Assembly (NCBI GenBank): GCA_015039365.1
Contig: WION01000169.1
Coordinates: forward strand, 1-64,000
DNA: 64,000 nucleotides
Direction of reading: 5' to 3'
Source: Amanita rubescens
Taxonomy: Eukaryota > Basidiomycota > Agaricomycetes > Agaricales > Amanitaceae
The position numbers and the translations under genes were made by a program. Under the pieces are notes generated by a model. The model was not told the DNA's origin. It saw nothing but the letters and a program-made list of their open reading frames with translations, and did not search any database. Below, one piece after another: positions 1 to 12,530 of this stretch; the stretch's first letter is position 1, and every line of letters begins with the position of its first letter.

Positions 1-594
1 GGCTCTGGCAACGACCACTCGGAGTACTTCGATTGTGGCAGTGAGTAGAATCTCTTCCATCACTTTGAAAATCTTATCAGGGCCCGTTCGGAGTTCCTCT
101 AACTCGAAGTTTTCCACCGATACCCACCACCCACGCCAACCGCTTAGCGCTACCCCCCGGATCTCGCCTGCCAAACCTGTATGAATACTACTATATGCGT
201 TCCTTTTTCAAGTCTTGAGCTCACAAGTTATCCAGGCAATGGCTAATGCTGAATTCCGTTCTATACCACATTGAGCAAGGTTGTTACCATTGATCTAAGG
301 TTACTAGAATGTGATTTCGTGTACATGATAATCTATAAATTTGTTTACGTAGAATGCATTGAGGTTATTGGAATAAAAAAGTTTCCGTGGAATCATCTTT
401 GACCCTGCAGCTCCCAATTAAATGAGCAGCGTGTAATATCATGTCCGTGAAACCGACTTCAAAGCACTGCCCGTCATTTTTAGTGATTGTTCCACCAGGG
501 AACATTGAGGGTTGTTATCAGTGACTATTAGTATGAGATTCCAACCGGCTTATCGCCCACTGCTGACCACTTGCGATCACGCTGTCCGGGTCCG
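1..594. other. left window edge, no confident gene
   Basis: Positions 1-48 read as 15 open codons ending in TAG on the plus strand, which could be the very 3' end of a gene lying outside the window, but this is too short to support. The rest is AT-rich, non-repetitive DNA in which I see no gene, intron pattern or known element. Confidence 0.3.
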
Positions 595-720
595 GCGTCC
601 ACCGTCCACCGCCCAGTCCACCGCCCACCGCCGAACATCAGCGCATCAACTGTCCACTGTCCACCACCGCCGAACATCCACCGGTCCACCGTCCACCGCC
701 GAACGTCCACCATCCACCAC
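595..720. repeat. GTCCACC-type short tandem repeat
   Basis: A degenerate minisatellite built on a 7-nt GTCCACC/GCCCACC core, interrupted by CGAACATC blocks. The short open frames that cross it, on both strands, are products of the repeat and not genes. Confidence 0.75.
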
Positions 721-1019
721 TACTATCAACTTCATGTTCGGTGTTTTAATTTCAATCTCCGACGCTTCGCCGGTGTGCGTTGAGAGTCCCATTAATATTA
801 GTGGCAGTAGGAGCCATTTTGGTGCATTATTGGGTATAAACGAAGTTTAAAAGATTATGATACAAATATGATTGTTCTTTCACGTAGCGGGACCTGCGGC
901 ACTCGTGCCGCCATCGATAAGTTTATATGTGTCTTAGGCATGCGATGCGGTATACAAATGTAGCCAAAAACATACGTTGTGACGCCAACCGTCACACCAA
1001 CTTCCCCGTCGCCCCGTCG

Positions 1020-4000
1020 CTCCCTCTCCCCACAAGTCTCAAAGACTTGTTGTTTGAACTCTTTGGAGTTCTGCCACCAGCCCCAACCGTCAACACCTTC
1101 TTTGACCCTTTTGAAGCCTACAGGATCCCATGGACCCCTCTACTGCCAGGACCACCACGGGCTCCACCAGCCCTCAAACTCTCTTACCTTCCACCGCCTG
1201 TCATTTTCGAATGTCAGGAACCCCCATCACTGCTTCTGGCACCTCTACCTGAAGCGATTACGCTTCCACTCGAAATACCTGGAACGCTTCGAGCGTTGCC
1301 AACCGTTGTCATACCGGTGCCCCGGCACCAACTCTGCAAACCCTTCCTCCCTCCTCTCTCACTTGAAGCCGACGAGCTTCCACCTGGCACCATAACGACA
1401 GGCTTGACCTGTCTTCACCAAGCATTTCCTAATCACCACTCTCAACGTGTTTGCAAGAACAAACGTAATCCTTGCTACTTCGGCGACCGGATCGCCTACT
1501 CTATGCCTCATGTCCAGGGTGCCTTCTCCATATGGTCCTTCGGGTGCGTCCCTTGGGACGTACATTGAATGATAGGCCTCCCTCACTCTATAAGCTGAAA
1601 ATCACCATCGAGTGATTTACCGTATGTCTCTCACCATAGTGTTTACGTTTCTTTTTGTTACGCATCACTCCCCTCATATACGCCCGAAGGCGCCATGCAT
1701 ACCGTGTACAGTCTCATCTGTCTATTACCTTGCTACCGATTTGAAATTCCTATTATAAAAAAAAGAAAAAAAGAGAAGGAAGCCACCCGCAAGCTACGCC
1801 TATAGCCATTCAAAGAGTCTCGGCTCCCGAGACTCGAAACACGCCCGAACGAGCTCAGTTGACCCATTCTAAAGCTAGTCCGAGCTCTGCGAAGCCGGAC
1901 AACCCTCCTAAACCTCAGGGATTCAAGATGAGTCCCCGGAATGTTGCTCACAAGCCAATACTGGCTCACAACCCTCAAACCTGTCCCGGAGATGGTCTTA
2001 CCCATCTTCTGACCTTCAATCAGCTCTGGCATGCATGCTAAGGCTGGAGAACAGTCTAAGAAGACCGTTCTGAGTACCAGAGAGCTCCCGAAGGGAAACT
2101 CTCGTATCAGCATCAAGTCTTCTGGCCGAGCCGTCTCGACTTCCACTCCGAAACGTCAGGATGTTGAGAAACAACCTGGAAAGGCTGAAGTCAATCCTAC
2201 GAAAGGAACGAATGCACTTAAACACCTACCTGCACAGTCTAAGACAGCCTCCTCACTGTCAAGACCCTCGCCCGTCATTATCTCCTCAACTCGCCCTCCT
2301 CCGACTCGTCCTTCCAAAGACAGGGCTTCGACACCTTTCCCTGTAGTCTCGAAACGACGCGCATCGAGCTTCGTAAGTACAAATCACGTAGTAAATATTA
2401 ATACTATGCACCGTTTGATGGAGACCCTCTCTCGGGTCTCCAATGAATCTTTTTCACCACCGTCTGGTGAAAACCCGTCTTCTCCTGTTACGGGAGAAGC
2501 CACACTATTCGCTGAATCCAGGGGAGAGCCACCTCACTCTCCCAAAACCCACGAGTGTTTCGCTGAGCGCACTACTCAAATTCAAAGACTCATCGGCGCA
2601 CGAGTCACAACCTTTTCCTTTTCGGATGAAATGGAGAAGAAACGGCGGATCTACGATACCGTCGTCAAGATTCAAATCAATAGAAGTGAAGAAAACGTAC
2701 CTGAAGATACAGTAGCTGCCACACTGCCATTCTCCACATCCGTTCCCTCGTCCATCCGTCTTGCGCCAACCACATCCACTCGTTCACCTTCGGACGAGTG
2801 TTCACCGCCTGTCAGTGAGGTGGTACCCGGACGACGCATCCTAAGCGTCATCAATAAGATGCGAGTGAATTACTGCGCTCACCTTATACCGGGACTGCTC
2901 GAAGACAGTCCCAACAACCCATAGCTCCTTCGAGGAATGAAGGAGAGCAGCTCGCGAGAGCCGCAGCCTGTATTCGGGAGCGTATGAACTGACGCTCCCT
3001 CGCCTGTGACGAATCCGTTCGTCATGCTTCAAATGATCCACCTGACGAGGCTGCCGACCCCGAATCGGATTCTAGACGACTGAATACACGAGTCGTCAAT
3101 AAAGAAATAGAAGCGAGCGTGATGATACGCTCACCTAAACCTGAAGACTCGGAATACCCTCCGGTACGACCCGATGCTACTCGCCAACAGCTCAAGACCC
3201 GGAGAGCGAACGAGCTCTCCTCTGAGCATTCTGAATCCATCACGCGGCTTCCTGGCCCTGTGTTTGACGAGACGAGCATCCAACGGCAGCGAGAACTGCA
3301 CGCCGTCAGTAACGTGGATATGAGCATGGACACATGCTCACCTCAGGATGTACCCAATACGGCCCTCATGCCGTTATACTCGTCTGCGTCTGCCTACCCT
3401 ACGCAGGCCTCTCCATCCTTCCAGTCGAGACCCTGCTTGATTCGCATCGGCTGGTTCGTCCATCCACACAGTCGAGTGTTGAACTCGACTGGCTTCATAC
3501 ATCCCGACAACGTCCTTGGGATGTCATCAATACGTCAATAACCCGGCGAGTGCCAACGAGTACTCACCTGAGTCTAAGGCCGAATGTACCGAGCCTTCTC
3601 CCATCATAACTGAATCAGGAAGAACTCTGCAATTCGGCCCCCTATTCCCTCAAAAAGCTTCATATCAGCCAAATGGAGCAACAATTCGACAGCGCAACCT
3701 GTGGGCTGTCAGTAACGTGAAAACAAGTGCCGTTTGGTACTCACTCGATTCCCCTGCGGTCCCCCTACCGCGTTCACGTATACCAGCCGATCCACAGCTG
3801 GTTCCTCCAATCCTTCAGCTGAATGTCCAGCTGAAACCTTCGGAGCTTCCCCATGTCTTGAGACCCGAAGTTCCCAACGATATCCTTCGGATATCGTTAA
3901 TGCTAAGTTCGACTTGAGTGCCAACTGGTACTCGCCTCAACCCGTGGTGGTACTCACACCGCATATGCCCAAACGCACCAGCCAAGCTGTTGCTTTCGCC

Positions 4001-6010
4001 CTTTGCTGTAGTCGTGGCATGTTGTTGAGAATGATGTGGGTCCTCCGTGTCATTACCTTCTGTGCAATCAGGAATCGCGAGGCCGAAGAGACGGAGTACA
4101 CAATCATCCACGAGTACATTGAGGACGACGAGGCTCCCACCTCAGCCCCTCCTTATGCCTACATCGACGCCAAGACCACCACGAGCCCATACTTCCGCCT
4201 GAGCCTTTGTGGTGGGCGGAAACTCCTGGTTCTGCGTGCGTCGAACGTATTTGGTGCGCCCGCTGTAAACCGCCCTAAGTAGCGGTCATCTGGAGACGAC
4301 AAATCTGTTTTGTCATCAATAAAACAAATTATACGGGTGACAACCGCTCACTCTTAAGTCGCGCAGTACGAATACTGCCCACACCATTCAACTTCCTTCG
4401 CATCAGCCACTTGAGGCTACGACGATCAAATATCGACGTTTCCCGATTTACAAGCACTCTGACGAGGTCGCCACGTCATCGCCACTCTCTCGTCTCCCTT
4501 GTTGTTCATCCTCTTGTGGTATTTGCGAATTGATTCGGAGGGCTAAATCCGAGCCCTCCACACACGTAAATGTGTAAATTATGAATATATTATATCAACT
4601 ATATGAAATAACGACATTGAATTATATATGACTCAAATTAATCAACTTACTTGGAAGGACTCGCCAGAGTCTCCACAAATCTAATCCTAACTTCCCTCTT
4701 CTTGTAAGAAAGGAAGGAACTCGTGACGAGTTAGATTCATCGCGATCCAAGAAAATCGGAGAGTTCCAACGAACTCTCCAAGTAATCATTGAGGATTCAA
4801 TTCTGAGTCCTCGTCCATTCTACACACTCTGGATCATTGCGCTAGTGCATCTCGCAGTCAATACGAGCAGAATAGAGAAATAAAGAGAAAAGGAGACTTA
4901 CATATCCTCGTAGTCTCCACCCCTTCTCCCTCTCTAATTCCATCTGCCTTCCTGGCCCTCGCACGCACTTGTTTCTGCATCGATCCAACGAGCGAGAGGT
5001 CGACGCGGAGTCCCGCCCTCGAGACCGACAATCGTCCAGGTCTCAAATAAATCCTCGAAAGGACTCGTACTGAGTCCTCCCACCTCTTAACGTCCGACAA
5101 GCCGGGATAGCTGCGCCTGTGCAATGCAGTTAATACGAATCAAAATGAGCGGAAAACGAGAACGCACCCGCTTCCAAAGCTGCTCTCTCGCAGTCTACCC
5201 CGTCTACTCCCTCTCCCGGCCGTAAGCCAATCACAACGGACAAAACGGCGACGCTACAACGTCGTCAATAAATCATTATTCCCGGGTATAAGAAACTTAC
5301 CTATTTATACCCTTAACCTCGTATGGGAACTCGAACTCATACGAGAGTTCCCGCAATTGCTATCCGACGCCCGTTTTTTCCTTCTTGAAGGGGAAGAGGC
5401 GCTGGGCGTGTAGTGATAATCAAATCATTCAAGACGATGGAGAGTTCAAACGAACTCTCCGAATATTTACAATCGGGATTCGAATGAGTCTCTTCCTCTG
5501 GACAACTAACGGACGGCCAGTTTAAGACACTGCGCCTATACGACGCATTTATTATAAACATGGGAGCAAAGAGAATCACAGGGTTTACCTAGTCCCGAAG
5601 CTGCGCACACTGCGGCAGCATGCTGGCTCCAGCCCTCGCATTTCGGCCGCGTTCTGCTGAAAGAGAGAGGGTCGACCCTAAGTCTCGTGCGTGGAAGTGA
5701 TGGGCGACCCATAGTCTTTCCATCACCTCCCTCTCGCCTATCGTCCGTTGGCAGGAAAACCGATAGGGGCTCACTTCTGAGTCCCAGGAAACGATAAGTG
5801 AAGCTGTGAAAGCAGTCAGCCGAGGAAACGAGAGAGCGATAAGGAAAACGCACCATCAAGATCCTTCTCGTTCACCTGTGCCCGTCATCGCACCTCCTAA
5901 GCTCCCTCATCCGTCGATAACGCCGTATTGGATTCTCGGTGTGCTCCTGAAGTTGGAGCTCCCTTCCCGCCTTGGATTGTTGCAAGAGCCCGCGACTCGC
6001 GGGCGTCACA
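1020..6010 (-). other. hairpin-dense, apparently spliced minus-strand transcription unit of unknown nature
   Basis: Two signals coincide. First, perfect short inverted repeats occur throughout; clear cases lie at 1032-1050, 1815-1835, 2420-2441, 2451-2473, 2976-2999, 3007-3024, 3321-3340, 3469-3491, 3878-3896, 4537-4559, 4758-4779, 5325-5352, 5439-5460 and 5988-6004 (stems 7-9 bp, loops 3-12 nt). Second, the minus strand shows a series of intron-like blocks of about 45-60 nt with GTRAGT/GTGAGC-type donors, TTATTGAYGAC or TTACTGAC branch sites and AG acceptors: 5536-5588, 5254-5300, 5117-5167, about 4843-4902, 4604-4655, about 4307-4352, and similar ones near 3840-3960, 3690-3750, 3520-3570, 3290-3345, 3070-3135 and 2835-2885. 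Translating the implied exons gives only short arginine-rich stretches that soon hit stops. A plus-strand frame at about 4018-4280 looks more protein-like (acidic, Tyr-rich) and may be a separate gene fragment. I recognise no family. It could be a non-coding RNA, a decayed gene or an unclassified element. Confidence 0.45.
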
Positions 6011-6019
6011 TGACTACCA

Positions 6020-6616
6020 TCGGAGTTTGATTATAATGATAACCTCTGTCGTAATACTTATTACTATAGCAACAACAAACAACCACCACCTTTTGGTGAT
6101 CTGTCAAGCAATATTAGTGGTGTGAATACTGCTTGTCTACCATCACCACAAGTGCTGTTTTAATGCACTTAACATGCACCTGCCTACACAACAATGATTG
6201 CTGGGTGCTCCCACCACTAAAGTACTACCTACTCCCCACTGTCTACCACTATAGAGTCACCATTGGTGCTACCACCACAGCCACTCACTGAGTACTAACA
6301 GGTACAACCTTTTGTTGCCCTCATCATCTCCATCACTGTGTTTGGATTTGGTTCTATTCCCATGGAGTAGCACAAGTAGTAATTACTACTAATTAGTCTA
6401 TCTGAACAGTGCAAGTCAGTTTGAGGCTAGTAGTACAGGTACCACATTGAGCTACTGTATGGTTACTACTATTTTTGACCGATACACTAGTAATTACTGG
6501 TACCATTACTGTCTCTACCAGAACTTGTGCAGCAACTATGACCACAATGGTCCACTACAACTGCCACCCCCTTGCCACCACTACTGACTCAAAAGGGCTA
6601 TCATTGTCTACTCATT
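6020..6616 (+). repeat. left unique inverted arm of the foldback element
   Basis: About 597 bp whose reverse complement recurs at 16966-17552 with only small indels and few substitutions; for example the left arm has three extra bases in its 'cttattacta' stretch. It is CpG-poor and CACCAC-rich, without a convincing reading frame. The unique arm joins the 52-bp array at the word CTCATTGGGGG, and the right arm has the exact mirror of this junction. Confidence 0.9.
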
Positions 6617-9600
6617 GGGGGTGTACCCCTGCAGTTCCCTAGTGTCCTGTCGTCCACCAGGGTACATCGGGGGTGTACCCCTGCAGTTCCCTAGTGTCCT
6701 GTCGTCCACCAGGGTACATCGGGGGTGTACCCCTGCAGTTCCCTAGTGTCCTGTCGTCCACCAGGGTACATCGGGGGTGTACCCCTGCAGTTCCCTAGTG
6801 TCCTGTCGTCCACCAGGGTACATCGGGGGTGTACCCCTGCAGTTCCCTAGTGTCCTGTCGTCCACCAGGGTACATCGGGGGTGTACCCCTGCAGTTCCCT
6901 AGTGTCCTGTCGTCCACCAGGGTACATCGGGGGTGTACCCCTGCAGTTCCCTAGTGTCCTGTCGTCCACCAGGGTACATCGGGGGTGTACCCCTGCAGTT
7001 CCCTAGTGTCCTGTCGTCCACCAGGGTACATCGGGGGTGTACCCCTGCAGTTCCCTAGTGTCCTGTCGTCCACCAGGGTACATCGGGGGTGTACCCCTGC
7101 AGTTCCCTAGTGTCCTGTCGTCCACCAGGGTACATCGGGGGTGTACCCCTGCAGTTCCCTAGTGTCCTGTCGTCCACCAGGGTACATCGGGGGTGTACCC
7201 CTGCAGTTCCCTAGTGTCCTGTCGTCCACCAGGGTACATCGGGGGTGTACCCCTGCAGTTCCCTAGTGTCCTGTCGTCCACCAGGGTACATCGGGGGTGT
7301 ACCCCTGCAGTTCCCTAGTGTCCTGTCGTCCACCAGGGTACATCGGGGGTGTACCCCTGCAGTTCCCTAGTGTCCTGTCGTCCACCAGGGTACATCGGGG
7401 GTGTACCCCTGCAGTTCCCTAGTGTCCTGTCGTCCACCAGGGTACATCGGGGGTGTACCCCTGCAGTTCCCTAGTGTCCTGTCGTCCACCAGGGTACATC
7501 GGGGGTGTACCCCTGCAGTTCCCTAGTGTCCTGTCGTCCACCAGGGTACATCGGGGGTGTACCCCTGCAGTTCCCTAGTGTCCTGTCGTCCACCAGGGTA
7601 CATCGGGGGTGTACCCCTGCAGTTCCCTAGTGTCCTGTCGTCCACCAGGGTACATCGGGGGTGTACCCCTGCAGTTCCCTAGTGTCCTGTCGTCCACCAG
7701 GGTACATCGGGGGTGTACCCCTGCAGTTCCCTAGTGTCCTGTCGTCCACCAGGGTACATCGGGGGTGTACCCCTGCAGTTCCCTAGTGTCCTGTCGTCCA
7801 CCAGGGTACATCGGGGGTGTACCCCTGCAGTTCCCTAGTGTCCTGTCGTCCACCAGGGTACATCGGGGGTGTACCCCTGCAGTTCCCTAGTGTCCTGTCG
7901 TCCACCAGGGTACATCGGGGGTGTACCCCTGCAGTTCCCTAGTGTCCTGTCGTCCACCAGGGTACATCGGGGGTGTACCCCTGCAGTTCCCTAGTGTCCT
8001 GTCGTCCACCAGGGTACATCGGGGGTGTACCCCTGCAGTTCCCTAGTGTCCTGTCGTCCACCAGGGTACATCGGGGGTGTACCCCTGCAGTTCCCTAGTG
8101 TCCTGTCGTCCACCAGGGTACATCGGGGGTGTACCCCTGCAGTTCCCTAGTGTCCTGTCGTCCACCAGGGTACATCGGGGGTGTACCCCTGCAGTTCCCT
8201 AGTGTCCTGTCGTCCACCAGGGTACATCGGGGGTGTACCCCTGCAGTTCCCTAGTGTCCTGTCGTCCACCAGGGTACATCGGGGGTGTACCCCTGCAGTT
8301 CCCTAGTGTCCTGTCGTCCACCAGGGTACATCGGGGGTGTACCCCTGCAGTTCCCTAGTGTCCTGTCGTCCACCAGGGTACATCGGGGGTGTACCCCTGC
8401 AGTTCCCTAGTGTCCTGTCGTCCACCAGGGTACATCGGGGGTGTACCCCTGCAGTTCCCTAGTGTCCTGTCGTCCACCAGGGTACATCGGGGGTGTACCC
8501 CTGCAGTTCCCTAGTGTCCTGTCGTCCACCAGGGTACATCGGGGGTGTACCCCTGCAGTTCCCTAGTGTCCTGTCGTCCACCAGGGTACATCGGGGGTGT
8601 ACCCCTGCAGTTCCCTAGTGTCCTGTCGTCCACCAGGGTACATCGGGGGTGTACCCCTGCAGTTCCCTAGTGTCCTGTCGTCCACCAGGGTACATCGGGG
8701 GTGTACCCCTGCAGTTCCCTAGTGTCCTGTCGTCCACCAGGGTACATCGGGGGTGTACCCCTGCAGTTCCCTAGTGTCCTGTCGTCCACCAGGGTACATC
8801 GGGGGTGTACCCCTGCAGTTCCCTAGTGTCCTGTCGTCCACCAGGGTACATCGGGGGTGTACCCCTGCAGTTCCCTAGTGTCCTGTCGTCCACCAGGGTA
8901 CATCGGGGGTGTACCCCTGCAGTTCCCTAGTGTCCTGTCGTCCACCAGGGTACATCGGGGGTGTACCCCTGCAGTTCCCTAGTGTCCTGTCGTCCACCAG
9001 GGTACATCGGGGGTGTACCCCTGCAGTTCCCTAGTGTCCTGTCGTCCACCAGGGTAACATCGGGGGTGTACCCCTGCAGTTCCCTAGTGTCCTGTCGGCC
9101 ACCAGGGTACATCGGGGTGTACCCCTGCAGTTCCCTAGTGTCCTGTCGTCCACCAGGGTACATCGGGGGTGTACCCCTGCAGTTCCCTAGTGTCCTGTCG
9201 TCCACCAGGGTACATCGGGGGTGTACCCCTGCAGTTCCCTAGTGTCCTGTCGTCCACCAGGGTACATCGGGGGTGTACCCCTGCAGTTCCCTAGTGTCCT
9301 GTCGTCCACCAGGGTACATCGGGGGTGTACCCCTGCAGTTCCCTAGTGTCCTGTCGTCCACCAGGGTACATCGGGGTGTACCCCTGCAGTTCCCTAGTGT
9401 CCTGTCGTCCACCAGGGTACATCGGGGGTGTACCCCTGCAGTTCCCTAGTGTCCTGTCGTCCACCAGGGTACATCGGGGGTGTACCCCTGCAGTTCCCTA
9501 GTGTCCTGTCGTCACCAGGTACATCGGGGGTGTACCCCTGCAGTTCCCTAGTGTCCTGTCGTCCACCAGGGTACATCGGGGTGGTACCCCTGCAGTTCCC

Positions 9601-12530
9601 TAGTGTCCTGTCGTCCACCAGGGTACATCGGGGGTGTACCCCTGCAGTTCCCTAGTGTCCTGTCGTCCACCAGGGTACATCGGGGGTGTACCCCTGCAGT
9701 TCCCTAGTGTCCTGTTCGTACCACCAGGGTACATCGGGGGTGTACCCCCTGCAGTTCCCTAGTGTCCTGTCGTCCACCAGGGTACATCGGGGTTGTACCC
9801 CTGCAGTCCCTAGTGTCCCTGTCGTCCACCGGGTACATCGGGGGTGTACCCCTGCAGTTCCCTAGTGTCCTGTCGTCCACCAGGGTACATCGGGGGTGTA
9901 CCCCTGCAGTCCCCTAGTGTCCTGTCGTCCACCAGGGTACATCGGGGGTGTACCCCTGCAGTTCCCTAGTGTCCTGTCGTCCACCAGGGTACATCGGGGT
10001 GTACCCCTGCAGTTCCCTAGTGTCCTGTCGTCCACCAGGGTACATCGGGGGTGTACCCTGCAGTTCCCTAGTGTCCTGTCGTCCCACCAGGGTACATCGG
10101 GGGTGTACCCCTGCAGTTCGCCTAGTGTCCTGTCGTCCACCAGGGTACATCGGGGGTGTAACCCCTGCAGTTCCCTAGTGTCCCTGTCGTCCACCAGGGT
10201 ACATCGGGGGTGTACCCCTGCAGTTCCCTAGTGTCCTGTCGTCCACCAGGGTACATCGGGGGTGTACCCCTGCAGTTCCCTAGTGTCCTGTCGTCCACCA
10301 GGGTACATCGGGGGTGTACCCCTGCAGTTCCCTAGTGTCCTGTCGTCCCACCAGGGTACATCCGGGGGTGTACCCCTGCAGTTCCCTAGTTGTCCTGTCG
10401 TCCACCAGGGTACATCGGGGGTGTACCCCTGCAGTTCCCTAGTGTCCTGTCGTCCACCAGGGTACATCGTGGGGTGTAACCCCTGCAGTTCCCTAGTGGT
10501 CCTGTCTCCACCAGGGTACATCGGGGGTGTACCCCTGCAGTTCCCTAGTGTCCTGTCGTCCACCAGGGTACATCGGGGGTGTACCCCTGCAGTTTCCCTA
10601 GTGTCCTGTCGTCCACACAGGGTACATCGGGGGTGTACCCCTGCAGTTCCCTAGTGTCCTGTCCGTCCACCAGGGTACATCGTGGGTGTACCCCTGCAGT
10701 TTCCCTAGTGTCCTGTCGTCCACCAGGGTACATCGGGGGTGTACCCCTGCAGTTCCCTAGTGTCCCTGTCGTCCACCAGGGTACATCGGGGTGTACCCCT
10801 GCAGTTCCCTAGTGTCCTGTCGTCACCAGGGTACATCGGGGGTGTACCCCTGCAGTTCCCTAGTGTCCTGTCGTCCACCAGGGTACATCGGGGGTGTACC
10901 CCTGCAGTTCCCTAGTGTCCTGTCGTCCACCAGGGTACATCGGGGGTGTACCCCTGCAGTTCCCTAGTGTCCCTGTCGTCCACCAGGGTACATCGGGGGT
11001 GTACCCCTGCAGTTCCCTAGTGTCCTGTCGTCCACCAGGGTACATCGGGGGTGTACCCCTGCAGTTCCCTAGTGTCCTGTCGTCCACCAGGGTACATCGG
11101 GGGTGTACCCCTGCAGTTCCCTAGTGTCCTGTCGTCCACCAGGGTACATCGGGGTGTACCCCTGCAGTTCCCTAGTGTCCTGTCGTCCACCAGGGTACAT
11201 CGGGGGTGTACCCCTGCAGTTCCCTAGTGTCCTGTCGTCCACCAGGGTACATCGGGGGTGTACCCCTGCAGTTTCCCTAGTGTCCTGTCGTCCACCAGGG
11301 TAACATCGGGGGTGTACCCCTGCAGTTCCCTAGTGTCCTGTCGTCCACCAGGGTACATCGGGGGTGTACCCCTGCAGTTCCCTAGTGTCCTGTCGTCCAC
11401 CAGGGTACATCGGGGGTGTACCCCTGCAGTTCCCTAGTGTCCTGTCGTCCACCAGGGTACATCGGGGGTGTACCCCTGCAGTTCCCTAGTGTCCTGTCGT
11501 CCACCAGGGTACATCGGGGGTGTACCCCTGCAGTTCCCTAGTGTCCTGGTCGTCCACCAGGGTACATCGGGGGTGTACCCCTGCAGTTCCCTAGTGTCCT
11601 GTCGTCCACCAGGGTACATCGGGGGGTGTACCCCTGCAGTTCCCTAGTGTCCCTGTCGTCCACCAGGGTACATCGGGGTGTACCCCTGCAGTTCCCTAGT
11701 GTCCTGTCGTCCACCAGGGTACATCGGGGGGTGTACCCCTGCAGTTCCCTAGTGTCCTGTCGTCCACCAGGGTACTACGGGGGTGTACCCCTGCAGTTCC
11801 CTAGTGTCCTGTCGTCCACCAGGGTACATCGGGGGTGTACCCCTGCAGTTCCCTAGTGTCCTGTCGTCCACCAGGGTACATCGGGGGTGTACCCCTGCAG
11901 TTCCCTAGTGTCCCTGTCGTCCACCAGGTACAATCGGGGTGGTACCCTGCAGTTCCCTAGTGTCCTGTCGGTCCACCAGGGTACATCGGGGGTGTACCCC
12001 TGCAGTTCCCTAGTGGTCCTGTCGTCCACCAGGGTACATCGGGGGTGTACCCCTGCAGTTCCCTAGTGTCCTGTCGTCCACCAGGGTACATCGGGGGTGT
12101 ACCCCTGCAGTTCCCTAGTGTCCTGTCGTCCACCAGGGTACATCGGGGGTGTACCCCTGCAGTTCCCTAGTGTCCTGTCGTCCACCAGGGTACATCGGGG
12201 GTGTACCCCTGCAGTTCCCTAGTGTCCTGTCGTCCACCAGGGTACATCGGGGGTGTACCCTGCAGTTCCCTAGTGTCCTGTCGTCCACCAGGGTACATCG
12301 GGGGTGTACCCCTGCAGTTCCCTAGTGTCCTGTCGTCCACCAGGGTACATCGGGGGTGTACCCCTGCAGTTCCCTAGTGTCCTGTCGTCCACCAGGGTAC
12401 ATCGGGGGTGTACCCCTGCAGTTCCCTAGTGTCCTGTCGTCCACCAGGGTACATTCGGGGGTGTACCCCTGCAGTTCCCTAGTGCCCACTGTCCTGTCGT
12501 CCACCAGGGTACATCGGGGGTGTACCCCTG
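6617..12530 (+). repeat. 52-bp tandem array, left arm (~114 copies)
   Basis: The period is exactly 52 bp (unit starts at 6617, 6669, 6721 and so on). Each unit runs GGGGGTGTACCCCTGCAG, then TTCCCTAGTGTCCTGTCG, then TCCACCAGGGTACATC. Units up to about 9050 are identical. From about 9050 to 12520 most of the differences are single-base insertions or deletions, often in runs of G or C. The many short open frames here on both strands (repeating CSSLVSCRPPGYIG or DDRTLGNCRG) are repeat artefacts. The array ends by running into CACCACTGC-rich DNA at about 12530. Confidence 0.97.

Noticed and set aside
927..1568. A 213-codon plus-strand frame rich in Pro and Leu
   Set aside because: It overlaps other open frames in the same hairpin-rich DNA and shows no motif or consistent codon pattern.
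2031..2924. A 297-codon plus-strand open frame
   Set aside because: Low-complexity Ser/Thr/Pro/Arg composition, crossed by hairpins and by intron-like signals on the other strand; no domain recognised.
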